Positions 56,223-64,000 of a stretch of DNA of 64,000 bases are shown here, in pieces; within the stretch, counting starts at the first letter, position 1; the number at the start of each line of letters is the position of its first letter. Both the position numbers and the translations under genes were made by a program. The notes below the pieces were generated by a model, which saw only the letters and a list, made by a program, of their open reading frames with translations, did not search any database and was not told the DNA's origin. Source of the DNA: Hyphomicrobiales bacterium (GTDB lineage Bacteria > Pseudomonadota > Alphaproteobacteria > Rhizobiales > Rhizobiaceae); NCBI GenBank assembly GCA_900473045.1, contig UCKS01000010.1:72710-136709 (forward strand). The letters are read 5' to 3'.

Positions 56223-57766
56223 TGATTGCTTTGCGAACCATTGCCCTCACCACACTAGGGTGCCTGGCCTCATTGGGCGCGGCAAGGGCGGAAGACCGGG
56301 CACTCATAATCGGCATCGGCACTTACGAAAACCTGCCGGAAGACATGTTCCTGCATGGACCGAAGAACGATGTGAAGGCGATCGAGGCGCTTCTGACGGG
56401 AACGCTGCACTTCAAGCCAGAAGCCATCCGGGTCCTGACTGACGAAAAGGCCACGAGACAAGCAATGCTGTCGTCGATGGACGAATGGCTGGTTGAGGGA
56501 ACTATCCCCGGAGATCGGGTCTATCTGTATTTCTCCGGACACGGCCTGCAGGTCAAGGATGTCAGCGGTGACGAGGAGGACGGGATGGACGAGGCCATTT
56601 CGACCTATGACATCGAGGCTGGTGACGACGACTGGACCAACGTCATCCTCGATGACGATCTTGAGGCTGTGCTCACGAAATTGAAGGGCAGGGCAGTGAC
56701 GCTGGTGATCGATGCCTGTCATTCGGGCACGATTTCACGGTCATTGTCGCCGCAGGCGGTGTCAGGCTTGAACGGTGCGCGCTATCTGCCGCGCCCGTTT
56801 TCCCGGGCCGCCAAACAGCCGGTAACCAGAGGGCTTCGCATCGACCTTGGTGTCGTCGATAAACCGGCGCAATTGACAGCTGGCGGGCTGACCGCCTGGA
56901 GTGCCGCTGCAGCCTACCAGGTGGCGTGGGATGATGTCCGTCTGCCGATCGAACAGCGGCACGGCGTTTTCACATCGGCTTACATAGCCGGCTACACACC
57001 GCGTGAATCCGATGCGAATAGCAATGGTCTCGTCAGCAATGCCGAGCTTTTCGAATACGTAACCCGGAAATCGAAAGAGTATTGCTCGACGCTGGACGAC
57101 TGCGACAATCTCGATCCACAGCTGGAAAGCGTGCCGGAGGTGCTGGGCACCAGTGTCGCCAAGCCGGAGCCTGACACGGAGGAACAGGCCGCCGTGGATC
57201 AACCTTCAAACAAGCCGGAGCCGGTTTACCAGGAGGCGAAGGTTGAGGCTGGCGTCGCACCGGCCTATGTCGATGGCGATCCCATCGCAGCGGTCGGAGA
57301 CATCGTCGGCAAGGTGGATACCGGCAAGGTCACGGTTTTGCTGGACACCGGTCCGAAGTTGAGGAAAGGCCAGACGTTCAAGATTTCGATCACCAGCCAG
57401 TATGCGGGAAATCTCGTTCTTCTCGATGTGAACGGAGAAGGCATGGCGACGCAGATTTTCCCGAACGATATGGCGCAGAAAATCACGCCGCTGTCGGCCG
57501 GTTCGACATTGACGATACCAGATGACTATTACGGCTTCGATTTCGAGGCAGACGGCAGCGGCGAGAATATGCTGGTTGCCATCGTCGTCAGCGATGCGGT
57601 GGATTTAAAGGACGTTGCACCGTCGGCGCAGGGCCTGAATGCCGAACTCGATGCCCGCCAGTCTCTGAGCGAGATCGTCGCGCGGCTTCAGAAAACCTGG
57701 ACCGGAGATGCCGAAAACCGTGGTGTTCGGTGGTCGCTGGGAACGCTGAAATATACAGTTGAGTAA
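56222..57766 (+). CDS. Exported caspase-like protease (orthocaspase) with DUF4384, copy 2
   Basis: This 514-residue paralogue has a signal peptide (about 1-23), RALIIGIGTYENLP, catalytic His in YFSGHG (H107), DEEDGMDE (acidic pocket), and catalytic Cys in IDACHSG (C166). At 264-275 the sequence DANSNGLVSNAE is an EF-hand-like loop with Asn for the third Asp. DUF4384 occupies about 369-459 (VTVLLDTGPKLRKGQTFKIS to ENMLVAIVVSDA). Its overall order of domains matches copy 1, but sequence identity is low, so the duplication is old. The ATG at 56222 overlaps the copy 1 stop; a GTG at 56219 is the alternative. A perfect terminator follows at 57791-57828. Confidence 0.93.
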   Translation: MIALRTIALTTLGCLASLGAARAEDRALIIGIGTYENLPEDMFLHGPKNDVKAIEALLTGTLHFKPEAIRVLTDEKATRQAMLSSMDEWLVEGTIPGDRVYLYFSGHGLQVKDVSGDEEDGMDEAISTYDIEAGDDDWTNVILDDDLEAVLTKLKGRAVTLVIDACHSGTISRSLSPQAVSGLNGARYLPRPFSRAAKQPVTRGLRIDLGVVDKPAQLTAGGLTAWSAAAAYQVAWDDVRLPIEQRHGVFTSAYIAGYTPRESDANSNGLVSNAELFEYVTRKSKEYCSTLDDCDNLDPQLESVPEVLGTSVAKPEPDTEEQAAVDQPSNKPEPVYQEAKVEAGVAPAYVDGDPIAAVGDIVGKVDTGKVTVLLDTGPKLRKGQTFKISITSQYAGNLVLLDVNGEGMATQIFPNDMAQKITPLSAGSTLTIPDDYYGFDFEADGSGENMLVAIVVSDAVDLKDVAPSAQGLNAELDARQSLSEIVARLQKTWTGDAENRGVRWSLGTLKYTVE

Positions 57767-57790
57767 TTGCCGCGGGAGCAGGCTTGGAAC

Positions 57791-57828
57791 TCAGAAAGGC
57801 CCGCGACGATTGTCGCGGGCCTTTCTGA
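57791..57828. terminator. Bidirectional terminator, perfect 17-bp stem
   Basis: TCAGAAAGGCCCGCGAC (57791-57807) and its exact complement (57812-57828) flank a GATT loop. It separates the caspase operon (+) from the amino-acid transporter genes (-); each strand ends in a short T-run (CTTTCTGA with TTT), so it can serve both. Confidence 0.9.
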
Positions 57829-57852
57829 TTTGATCGTAAAGACCGCTTGGCC

Positions 57853-58629
57853 TCAGTGCAGGATCTGGCTGAGGAACAGTTTGGTACGCTCGTGCTGCGG
57901 GTTGTCGAAGAACGCAGCCGGCTCGTTCTGTTCGACGATCTGGCCCTGGTCCATGAAGATGACGCGGTTGGCCACCTGACGGGCAAAGCCCATTTCGTGG
58001 GTAACGCAGATCATCGTCATGCCTTCTTCGGCGAGACCGACCATGGTGTCGAGCACCTCCTTGATCATTTCCGGATCGAGCGCCGATGTCGGCTCATCGA
58101 ACAGCATGACGCGCGGATTCATGCACAGCGAACGGGCGATTGCCACGCGCTGCTGCTGTCCGCCGGAGAGCTGGCCCGGATATTTATGGGCCTGCTCGGG
58201 GATCTTGACGCGCTTGAGGAAGTGCATCGCGACTTCTTCCGCCTGCTTCTTCGGCATCTTGCGGACCCAGATCGGCGCCAGCGTGCAGTTTTCCAGGATT
58301 GTCAGGTGTGGGAAGAGGTTGAAGTGCTGGAACACCATGCCGACTTCGCGGCGCACTTCGTCGATCTTCTTCAGGTCGTTGGTGAGTTCGATGCCGTCAA
58401 CGGCGATCTTTCCCTTCTGGTGTTCTTCCAGACGGTTGATGCAGCGGATCATCGTCGACTTGCCGGAACCCGACGGGCCGGCAACGACGATGCGCTCGCC
58501 GCGCATGACCTTGAGATTGATGTCGCGCAGAACGTGGAAGTCTCCATACCACTTGTTCATGCCGACGATTTCGACGGCGACGTCCGTGGACGACACTTCG
58601 ATTTTCAGCGGTTTGGCTTCAGCTGCCAT
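57853..58629 (-). CDS. aapP: General L-amino-acid ABC transporter ATP-binding protein AapP
   Basis: AapP is the ATPase of the general amino-acid permease, active at the cytoplasmic face. The 258-residue protein has Walker [10 protein letters not shown], the Q-loop region, the ABC signature LSGGQQQR, Walker [15 protein letters not shown] and the switch His in [14 protein letters not shown] lies seven bases before the ATG at 58629; a GTG at 58644 is a less likely start. It is the last gene of aapJQMP, 18 bp after aapM. Confidence 0.97.
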   Translation of the reverse strand: MAAEAKPLKIEVSSTDVAVEIVGMNKWYGDFHVLRDINLKVMRGERIVVAGPSGSGKSTMIRCINRLEEHQKGKIAVDGIELTNDLKKIDEVRREVGMVFQHFNLFPHLTILENCTLAPIWVRKMPKKQAEEVAMHFLKRVKIPEQAHKYPGQLSGGQQQRVAIARSLCMNPRVMLFDEPTSALDPEMIKEVLDTMVGLAEEGMTMICVTHEMGFARQVANRVIFMDQGQIVEQNEPAAFFDNPQHERTKLFLSQILH

Positions 58630-58647
58630 TGTATTTCCCCTCACTCG

Positions 58648-59805
58648 TTATCGTTTGTGGCCCTTGTCGAGCTTTCGTTCCATGAACCCTGAATAGCGTG
58701 ACATGCCGAAGCAGAAAAGCCAGAAAACAAATCCGGCGAAAACAAGCCCCGACAGCGGGGTGACCGGCGATGCCCAGTTGGCGTCCGAAAAATTCTGCCG
58801 GACGATGCCGAGCAGGTCGAACATGCCGATGATCGACACCAGCGACGTATCCTTGAACAGGCCGATGAAGGTGTTGACGATGCCGGGAATGACCAGCTTC
58901 AGCGCCTGCGGCAGAATGATCAGCCGCATCTTCTGCCAGTAGCTCAAGCCTAGAGAATCGGCGCCTTCAGCCTGTCCCTTTGGGATAGCCTGAAGGCCGC
59001 CGCGCACCACTTCGGCCATATAGGCGGAGGCAAAGAGCGAGACCCCGATCACGGCCCTCAGAAATTTGTCGACCGTCATGCCCTGCGGCAGGAACAAGGG
59101 CAGCATGACGCTGGCCATGAACAGCACCGTGATCAGCGGAATGCCGCGGACGATCTCAATGAAGGTGGTGCAGAGCAGGCGGATGACCGGCATTGTCGAT
59201 CGCCGCCCGAGCGCCAGGACAATGCCAAGCGGCAGCGATACGGCAATACCGACGAAGGACAGGATCAGCGTGACCATCAGGCCGCCCCAGAGCGGGGTTT
59301 CCACGTAGGGAAGGCCAAGCACGCCACCGATCAGGATGAAGAACGACAGGATCGGCAGAACGCCGAAAAGCAGGATGGCGTTGAGGCCCTTGTACGGAAT
59401 CCTCGGGATCAGGATGGGAACCAGAAGCGCGATGAAGAGGGCGCCGACCAGCATCGGACGCCAGCGTTCATCGATCGGATACCGTCCGAACATGAACACG
59501 TCGAATTTTGCGCCGACAAAGGCCCAGCAGGCGCCACTCCAGCCTTCCGGCTGCGAGCCGCCTTGAGCAGCCGTTGCGCAAACGCCACGTCCGCCGCCAG
59601 TCCAAGATGCGTCGATGAACAGCCATTTGATCGCCGGCGGAAGGACCCAGGCAAGTGCCAGGATGGCAATGATGGTCAGCACCGCGTCCAGCGGCGTCGC
59701 CACGAGGTTTTTGCGGATCCAGGCGATATAGCCTTTCTCCAGCACCGGCGGTGTTGATTGTTCGAGCATGCTGGTGCGCACGAAGTTGGTCTGATGTGTG
59801 TTCAT
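58648..59805 (-). CDS. aapM: General L-amino-acid ABC transporter permease AapM
   Basis: AapM is a 385-residue inner-membrane permease subunit of the HisMQ type. It has several N-terminal helices before the core and the permease loop [38 protein letters not shown] (landmarks EAA...G), the contact site for the ATPase. The long N-terminal part includes a periplasmic loop with a Trp/Gly/Cys-rich segment ([27 protein letters not shown] by landmarks), usual for AapM. It lies four bases after aapQ's stop and forms the channel with AapQ. Confidence 0.96.
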   Translation of the reverse strand: MNTHQTNFVRTSMLEQSTPPVLEKGYIAWIRKNLVATPLDAVLTIIAILALAWVLPPAIKWLFIDASWTGGGRGVCATAAQGGSQPEGWSGACWAFVGAKFDVFMFGRYPIDERWRPMLVGALFIALLVPILIPRIPYKGLNAILLFGVLPILSFFILIGGVLGLPYVETPLWGGLMVTLILSFVGIAVSLPLGIVLALGRRSTMPVIRLLCTTFIEIVRGIPLITVLFMASVMLPLFLPQGMTVDKFLRAVIGVSLFASAYMAEVVRGGLQAIPKGQAEGADSLGLSYWQKMRLIILPQALKLVIPGIVNTFIGLFKDTSLVSIIGMFDLLGIVRQNFSDANWASPVTPLSGLVFAGFVFWLFCFGMSRYSGFMERKLDKGHKR

Positions 59806-59809
59806 GATC

Positions 59810-61003
59810 TTATCTCTCCACCAGTGCCATCTTGGCGTTGAACCAGTTCATGATCGCCGACGTCGACAGGCTGAGCGTCAGATAGACGACGATCCAGATG
59901 CTGACGATTTCGATGGCTTGGCCGGTCTGGTTGAGGATGGTGCCGCCGGTCGATACCAGGTCTGAATAACCAATGGCGATGGCGAGTGACGAGTTTTTCG
60001 TCAGGTTGAGATACTGGCTGGTCAGCGGCGGGATGATGATCCGCATGGCCTGCGGTACGACGACGAGGCGCGTGGTGAGGCCGGGCCGGATGCCGAGTGC
60101 GTGGGCTGCTTCCGACTGGCCGTGGCTGACGCCGCGAATACCGGAACGGACAATTTCGGCGATGAAGGAGGCTGTGTAGAAAGACAGCGCCAGAAACAGC
60201 GACAGGAATTCCGGGCCGACGACGGATCCACCGGTCAGGTTGAACTTGCCGGCAACCGGCACGTCGAATGAGATCGGCATGCCGGTTACAAAATATGTCA
60301 GCAAAGGCAGGCCGATCAACAGGCCGAGCACCGTCCAAAGCACGGGCAGGCGTTCGCCTGTCTCCATCTGCTTCTTGTTGGCATATCGGGTGAAGAGAAT
60401 GCTGCCGATGACCGCGATGACAAAGGCAAGAAGGATGAATTGCGAACCGCTATCGAAGACCGGCCGCGGGAAGGCGAGGCCACGATTGTTGATGTACATA
60501 TCCAGCGGCAGCGCCAGTGATTCCTTAGGCTGGGGCAGAACCGCCAGAACGCCTGAATACCAGAAGAAAATTACCAGCAGTGGCGGGATGTTGCGGAAGA
60601 TTTCGACATAGACCATCGACAGCTTGGCGATCAGCCAGTTCTTCGACAGCCGGCCAATGCCGACCAGAAAACCGATGATCGTTGCTGTGATGATGCCTGC
60701 AACGGCAACCAGTATGGTGTTGAAGAAGCCGACCACAAGTGCGCGGCCATAGGTCGAGTCACTGGAGTACGCGATCAGCGATTGGCCGACATCGAAACCG
60801 GCACGGCCCTTGAGAAAGCCGTAACCCGAAGCAATGTTGGCACGCTTCAGGTTTTCACTGGTATTCATTGCGACCCAGTAGACGAAAGCGATCAGCAATA
60901 GCAGGGTCACGGCCTGATAGATGATACCGCGCACCTTCGGGTCGTTTAAAATTGAGCCGGCCGGCTTGTCCTTGCCGGGCGGAATCGTGGCGTCGATCGT
61001 CAT
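59810..61003 (-). CDS. aapQ: General L-amino-acid ABC transporter permease AapQ
   Basis: AapQ is the partner permease, 397 residues with about eight membrane helices. The EAA loop is seen as [44 protein letters not shown] (landmarks). AGAGG lies before the ATG at 61003. It is separated from aapJ by a 96-bp gap with a strong hairpin at 61060-61083, which should lower the amounts of permease relative to the binding protein. Confidence 0.96.
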   Translation of the reverse strand: MTIDATIPPGKDKPAGSILNDPKVRGIIYQAVTLLLLIAFVYWVAMNTSENLKRANIASGYGFLKGRAGFDVGQSLIAYSSDSTYGRALVVGFFNTILVAVAGIITATIIGFLVGIGRLSKNWLIAKLSMVYVEIFRNIPPLLVIFFWYSGVLAVLPQPKESLALPLDMYINNRGLAFPRPVFDSGSQFILLAFVIAVIGSILFTRYANKKQMETGERLPVLWTVLGLLIGLPLLTYFVTGMPISFDVPVAGKFNLTGGSVVGPEFLSLFLALSFYTASFIAEIVRSGIRGVSHGQSEAAHALGIRPGLTTRLVVVPQAMRIIIPPLTSQYLNLTKNSSLAIAIGYSDLVSTGGTILNQTGQAIEIVSIWIVVYLTLSLSTSAIMNWFNAKMALVER

Positions 61004-61059
61004 GTAGAGCCTCTTAATCCCCTGATCACCCTGTTTCGAGCGATTCTTATTTTTGGGAA

Positions 61060-61083
61060 GGAAAGCGGCCAGAGCCGCTTTCC
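61060..61083 (-). promoter_or_regulatory. Hairpin between aapJ and aapQ
   Basis: GGAAAGCGGC and GCCGCTTTCC pair perfectly over 10 bp around a tetraloop. It lies 16 bp after the aapJ stop without a U-tract. Such stems after binding-protein genes protect the upstream transcript from 3' decay or partially terminate, so AapJ is made in excess. Confidence 0.75.
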
Positions 61084-61099
61084 CAATTGTCGTATTATC

Positions 61100-62125
61100 T
61101 TAGCGCACCGGCGGTGCGTACTGAATGCCGCCCTTGCTCCACAGCGCGTTCAGGCCGCGTTCGATCTTCAAGGGGCTGCCCGTGCCGATGTTGCGGTCGA
61201 ACACTTCGCCGTAATTACCGACGGCCTTGATGATCTTCACAGCCCAATCATTTTCGAGGCCGAGGTCGGTACCGATCTTGGTGTCCGCCTCAACGCCAAG
61301 GAAGCGCTGGATGTCCGGGTTGGTCGACTTCTTCATTTCCTCGACATTGGCCGAAGTGATGCCGAAGTCTTCCGCACCGACAAGCGCGTAGTGAACCCAG
61401 CTGACAATGTCAAACCACTGATCGTCGCCCTGGCGGACGGCCGGCCCAAGCGGCTCCTTGGAAATGATTTCCGGCAGGATGATGTGATCATCCGGCGCTG
61501 CCAGCGTCAGACGCAGCGAATAGAGGCCCGACTGGTCGGTGGTGTAGACGTCGCAACGGCCGGCGTCGTAAGCAGCGTTCACTTCTTCCAGCTTTTCGAA
61601 AACAACCGGGTTGTACTGCAGGTTGTTGGCCTTGAAGTAGTCGGCGAGGTTCAATTCGGTCGTCGTGCCGGTCTGTACGCAGACGGCAGCGCCGGACAGT
61701 TCAAGCGCCGACTTCACGTTCAGCGACTTGCGCACCATGAAGCCCTGGCCGTCATAATAGTTGACCGCGCGGAAGTTGAAGCCGAGCGCTGTGTCGCGGT
61801 TGATCGTCCAGGTCGTGTTACGGGCGAGAACATCGACTTCTCCGGACTGCAGCGCCGGGAAACGGTCCTTGGCAGATGTCGGGGTGTATTTCACCTTGGT
61901 CGCATCGCCGAAGATGGCGGCAGCAATCGCCTTGCAATAATCGACGTCGAAGCCGCTCCAGTTGCCGGATGCGTCGGGGGAGGCAAAGCCGGTCAGGCCG
62001 GTGTTGACGCCGCATTGAAGGAAGCCCTTCGCCTTGACGTCGCCGAGCGTCGTTGCCGATGCAGCCTGGGCGCCAATCCCCATGACGGCAGCGCCGATAA
62101 GCGCTGTCAGAATTCTTTTAGCCAT
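61100..62125 (-). CDS. aapJ: General L-amino-acid ABC transporter substrate-binding protein AapJ
   Basis: AapJ is the periplasmic binding protein of the general L-amino-acid permease. The 341-residue protein begins with a signal peptide (MAKRILTALIGAAVMGIGAQAASA) and continues TTLGDVKAKGFLQCGVNTGLTGF, the typical N-terminus of family 3 binding proteins; WSGFDVDYCKAIAAAIFGD and VDVLARNTTWTINRD complete the ligand cleft. I use the ATG at 62125, with AAAGGTT upstream; the frame is open to 62347 but that part is promoter. The gene starts the aapJQMP unit, which is typically controlled by nitrogen status in rhizobia. Confidence 0.97.
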   Translation of the reverse strand: MAKRILTALIGAAVMGIGAQAASATTLGDVKAKGFLQCGVNTGLTGFASPDASGNWSGFDVDYCKAIAAAIFGDATKVKYTPTSAKDRFPALQSGEVDVLARNTTWTINRDTALGFNFRAVNYYDGQGFMVRKSLNVKSALELSGAAVCVQTGTTTELNLADYFKANNLQYNPVVFEKLEEVNAAYDAGRCDVYTTDQSGLYSLRLTLAAPDDHIILPEIISKEPLGPAVRQGDDQWFDIVSWVHYALVGAEDFGITSANVEEMKKSTNPDIQRFLGVEADTKIGTDLGLENDWAVKIIKAVGNYGEVFDRNIGTGSPLKIERGLNALWSKGGIQYAPPVR

Positions 62126-62468
62126 TTTAGAACCTTTTTCTGTTGTCTTTGTTCTTGTCCCCGGACAGCTGCGCTTGGATGCAGCTACGGCCCCCGCCAC
62201 CCTCCTGGCGCGAGTACCGTCTATCTCATTCCCAAAACAGCGCAGGGTCAAGACATGTTGCCGATTTTCCGGGCTGCGCGACCAGAATCGTTGATTGCGC
62301 CGCATATTTAGGCGGTTTCTGCCGGTTTGATGCATGTTTTTGTTCAAAAAACCGTCAGAACGTCAGTTTTCCACGTTTGCGCCCGCGTGCCGCACAGGAA
62401 GTCCTTGACCCCTCGGTCTCGTGGGCGGAAAAGTGTCCGGACATGAAATTTCACAAGCGGACCTTCCC
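62126..62468. promoter_or_regulatory. Divergent promoter region of aapJ and metC
   Basis: This 343-bp spacer separates the divergent aapJ and metC genes. On the minus strand a CTTGACC at 62252-62246 could be the -35 element of aapJ; the -10 is weak. Two related palindromes are present: TGTCCCCGGACA (62156-62167) near aapJ and TGTCCGGACA (62434-62443) just before metC. They share TGTCC/GGACA arms and might bind one dimeric regulator. Confidence 0.45.
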
Positions 62469-63659
62469 ATGACTGAAAAGAATGATTCTCTCGCCGGCGC
62501 CGGCGTGAACACCCGGCTGTCGCATATCGGCAATTCGCCCTCTGACTTTCATGGTTTCGTCAATCCGCCTGTGGTGCACGCGTCTACGGTGTTGTTTCCA
62601 AATGCAAACGCCATGGAAACCAAGTCGCAGAAATACACCTATGGTACGCGCGGAACGCCGACGACCGATGCGTTGTGCGAAGCGATCGATGCGCTGGAAG
62701 GTTCGGCCGGAACTGTCCTTGTGCCGTCAGGCCTTGCCGCCGTCACCGTGCCGTTCCTCGCTTTCCTGTCTGCCGGAGACCATGCGCTGATTGTCGATTC
62801 GGTTTATTTCCCGACCCGGCATTTCTGTGACACGATGCTGAAAAGGCTTGGTGTCGCCGTCGAATACTACGATCCGATGGTTGGTGCCGGCATCGAAAGC
62901 CTGATCAAGCCGAACACCAGGCTCGTTCATACCGAAGCACCGGGCTCAAACACATTCGAGATGCAGGATATCCGTGCGATCTCCGCTGTCGCGCATCGTC
63001 ACGGTTGCGTGGTGACCATGGACAATACCTGGGCGACGCCGCTCTATTTCAAACCATTGGATCACGGCGTCGACATATCGATCCACGCAGCGACCAAATA
63101 TCCGTCCGGTCATTCCGATATTCTGATGGGCACTGTCTCCGCCAATGCTGCCCATTGGGAGAAATTGCTGGACGCACACGGCGCGATTGGCCTGTGCGGC
63201 GCACCCGATGACAGTTACCAGATTTTGCGCGGGTTGCGCACCATGGGCATCCGTCTCGAGCGCCATCAGGAAAGCACGCTCAACATCGCCCGCTGGCTGG
63301 AAGAGCGCGACGATGTGGCCCGCGTCCTGCACCCGGCTTTGCCGAGTTTTCCCGGCCACGACCTATGGAAGCGCGATTTTACCGGATCAAGCGGCATCTT
63401 CTCGTTTGTTCTGAAAGCGGACGGCCCGGAACAGTTCAGGCCGAAGGCGCACGCCTTCCTCGACGCGCTGTCAATCTTCGGGCTCGGCTGGTCCTGGGGT
63501 GGTTTTGAAAGCCTCGCCGTTCACGTCGGTCTTTCCGACCGTAAAATCAGCAAGGCGCCGACGGAGGGCCCGGTCATCCGGCTGCAGATCGGACTTGAGG
63601 ATGTTGTTGACCTGCGCAAAGACATCGAAGCGGGTTTCGTAGCGGCAAAGGTCGTCTGA
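62469..63659 (+). CDS. metC: Cystathionine beta-lyase
   Basis: MetC cleaves cystathionine to homocysteine, ammonia and pyruvate in methionine synthesis. The 396-residue PLP enzyme has YTYGTRGTPTTDALCEAIDALEG, the glycine-rich LVPSGLAAVTVPFLAF, the cofactor Asp in VTMDNTWATPLYFKPLDHGVDISIHAATKY (the PLP Lys follows in ATKYPSGHSD), and the C-terminal SWGGFESLA. The ATG at 62469 gives the usual length; upstream codons run into promoter. It is divergent from aapJ. A related role as cysteine-S-conjugate beta-lyase cannot be excluded. Confidence 0.94.
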   Translation: MTEKNDSLAGAGVNTRLSHIGNSPSDFHGFVNPPVVHASTVLFPNANAMETKSQKYTYGTRGTPTTDALCEAIDALEGSAGTVLVPSGLAAVTVPFLAFLSAGDHALIVDSVYFPTRHFCDTMLKRLGVAVEYYDPMVGAGIESLIKPNTRLVHTEAPGSNTFEMQDIRAISAVAHRHGCVVTMDNTWATPLYFKPLDHGVDISIHAATKYPSGHSDILMGTVSANAAHWEKLLDAHGAIGLCGAPDDSYQILRGLRTMGIRLERHQESTLNIARWLEERDDVARVLHPALPSFPGHDLWKRDFTGSSGIFSFVLKADGPEQFRPKAHAFLDALSIFGLGWSWGGFESLAVHVGLSDRKISKAPTEGPVIRLQIGLEDVVDLRKDIEAGFVAAKVV

Positions 63660-63662
63660 CCG

Positions 63663-64000
63663 TCAGTCCTCCGGCTCGTATCCATAGAGCCAGTCGAAAT
63701 CGGCGGCCAAGCTTTCCGGCCGCCGCATTGACAGGACAAGATCACGCCCGAGCCGGACCGGGCCGCGGGCGTGATAGGCAAAACGATTGAAGGCCCCCCG
63801 GGAGCGGACACGCGCCACCCGGCTTTTGCGGTGATCGGCAAAGGCGGCAAGCGGCTTTCCAGCGGCGACGAAGGATGCAAGCTCGAACGCATCCTCAATC
63901 GCCATTGCGGCCCCCTGGGCGGCAAACGGCATCATCGCATGGGCTGCGTCGCCGATCAGGACAACGTTTTCTCCCTGGTTCCAGGCGCCGTCATTCACTT
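63663..64000 (-). CDS. FAD-dependent monooxygenase, C-terminal part (cut by window edge)
   Basis: Only the last ~112 residues are inside the window. VVLIGDAAHAMMPFAAQGAAMAIEDAFELASFV carries the GDAAH motif and the helix of class A flavin monooxygenases such as salicylate hydroxylase; the region after RRPESLAADFDWLYGY is the usual C-terminus. The start codon and FAD-binding N-terminus lie beyond base 64000. The gene converges on metC with a 3-bp gap. The substrate cannot be told from this part. Confidence 0.85.
   Translation of the reverse strand, partial: VNDGAWNQGENVVLIGDAAHAMMPFAAQGAAMAIEDAFELASFVAAGKPLAAFADHRKSRVARVRSRGAFNRFAYHARGPVRLGRDLVLSMRRPESLAADFDWLYGYEPED

Overview
The window looks like a chromosomal segment of a Rhizobiaceae alphaproteobacterium (Rhizobium/Agrobacterium/Allorhizobium type; species not determinable by eye). 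The basis is a G+C-rich sequence, the gene order tpiA-secG-pyrG, kdsA-eno-ftsB-pdhABC-lpdA-lipA, ispDF-dusB-ntrBC-ntrYX, hfq-hflX and aapJQMP, and two classes of palindromic intergenic repeat typical of rhizobia. No rRNA, tRNA, CRISPR array, IS element or phage gene was seen.

Layout. 1-2.8 kb: a TetR regulator, an OmpA-like protein, and a cytochrome b561/YceI pair. 3-6.4 kb: tpiA, secG (with a long Thr/Gln/Pro tail) and pyrG. 6.5-14.3 kb is an accessory stretch: an acetyltransferase, a RidA-like protein and TetR regulator sharing a divergent promoter with two matching operators, a ~420-bp gene-free stretch with many hairpins, a lone GH32 beta-fructosidase, a lytic-transglycosylase-like lipoprotein, a LysR/SDR pair and a VOC protein. 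14.3-25.2 kb is central metabolism: kdsA, eno, ftsB, pyruvate dehydrogenase (pdhABC, lpdA) and lipoate synthase, interrupted by a secreted unknown, an SGNH esterase and an acetyltransferase. 25.3-29.9 kb: two tandem P-loop kinase-like paralogues, RatA/Coq10, CinA, the IspDF fusion and DusB. 29.9-36.4 kb: the nitrogen two-component systems NtrBC and NtrYX. 36.4-40.7 kb: a D-amino-acid-transaminase-like enzyme, hfq, hflX, mazG and a nucleoside deaminase. 40.9-45.9 kb: assimilatory sulfite reduction (cysG, DUF2849, cysI, DUF934) followed by ferredoxin-NADP reductase. 46-48.6 kb: a remnant of a GntR regulator and a serralysin-like RTX metalloprotease.

The most unusual part is 49.2-57.8 kb, a compact run on the + strand: a membrane ferric-reductase/NADPH-oxidase-like flavocytochrome, a 1084-residue exported protein with four CxxCH haem motifs, an OmpA-like protein, and two exported caspase-like proteases (orthocaspases). 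The multihaem protein and both caspases end in what looks like the same DUF4384 domain, and each caspase carries an EF-hand-like loop just after the protease core. Spacing shrinks to 0 and -1 bp between the last three genes, and a perfect 17-bp-stem terminator closes the run. I infer an envelope system that couples electron transfer to two caspase-family proteases. I know of no description of it, but could not search.

The right end holds the general amino-acid ABC transporter aapJQMP (minus strand), a cystathionine beta-lyase (metC) and the 3' part of an FAD monooxygenase cut by the window edge. Assignments rest on recognised motifs and synteny; no database search was possible.
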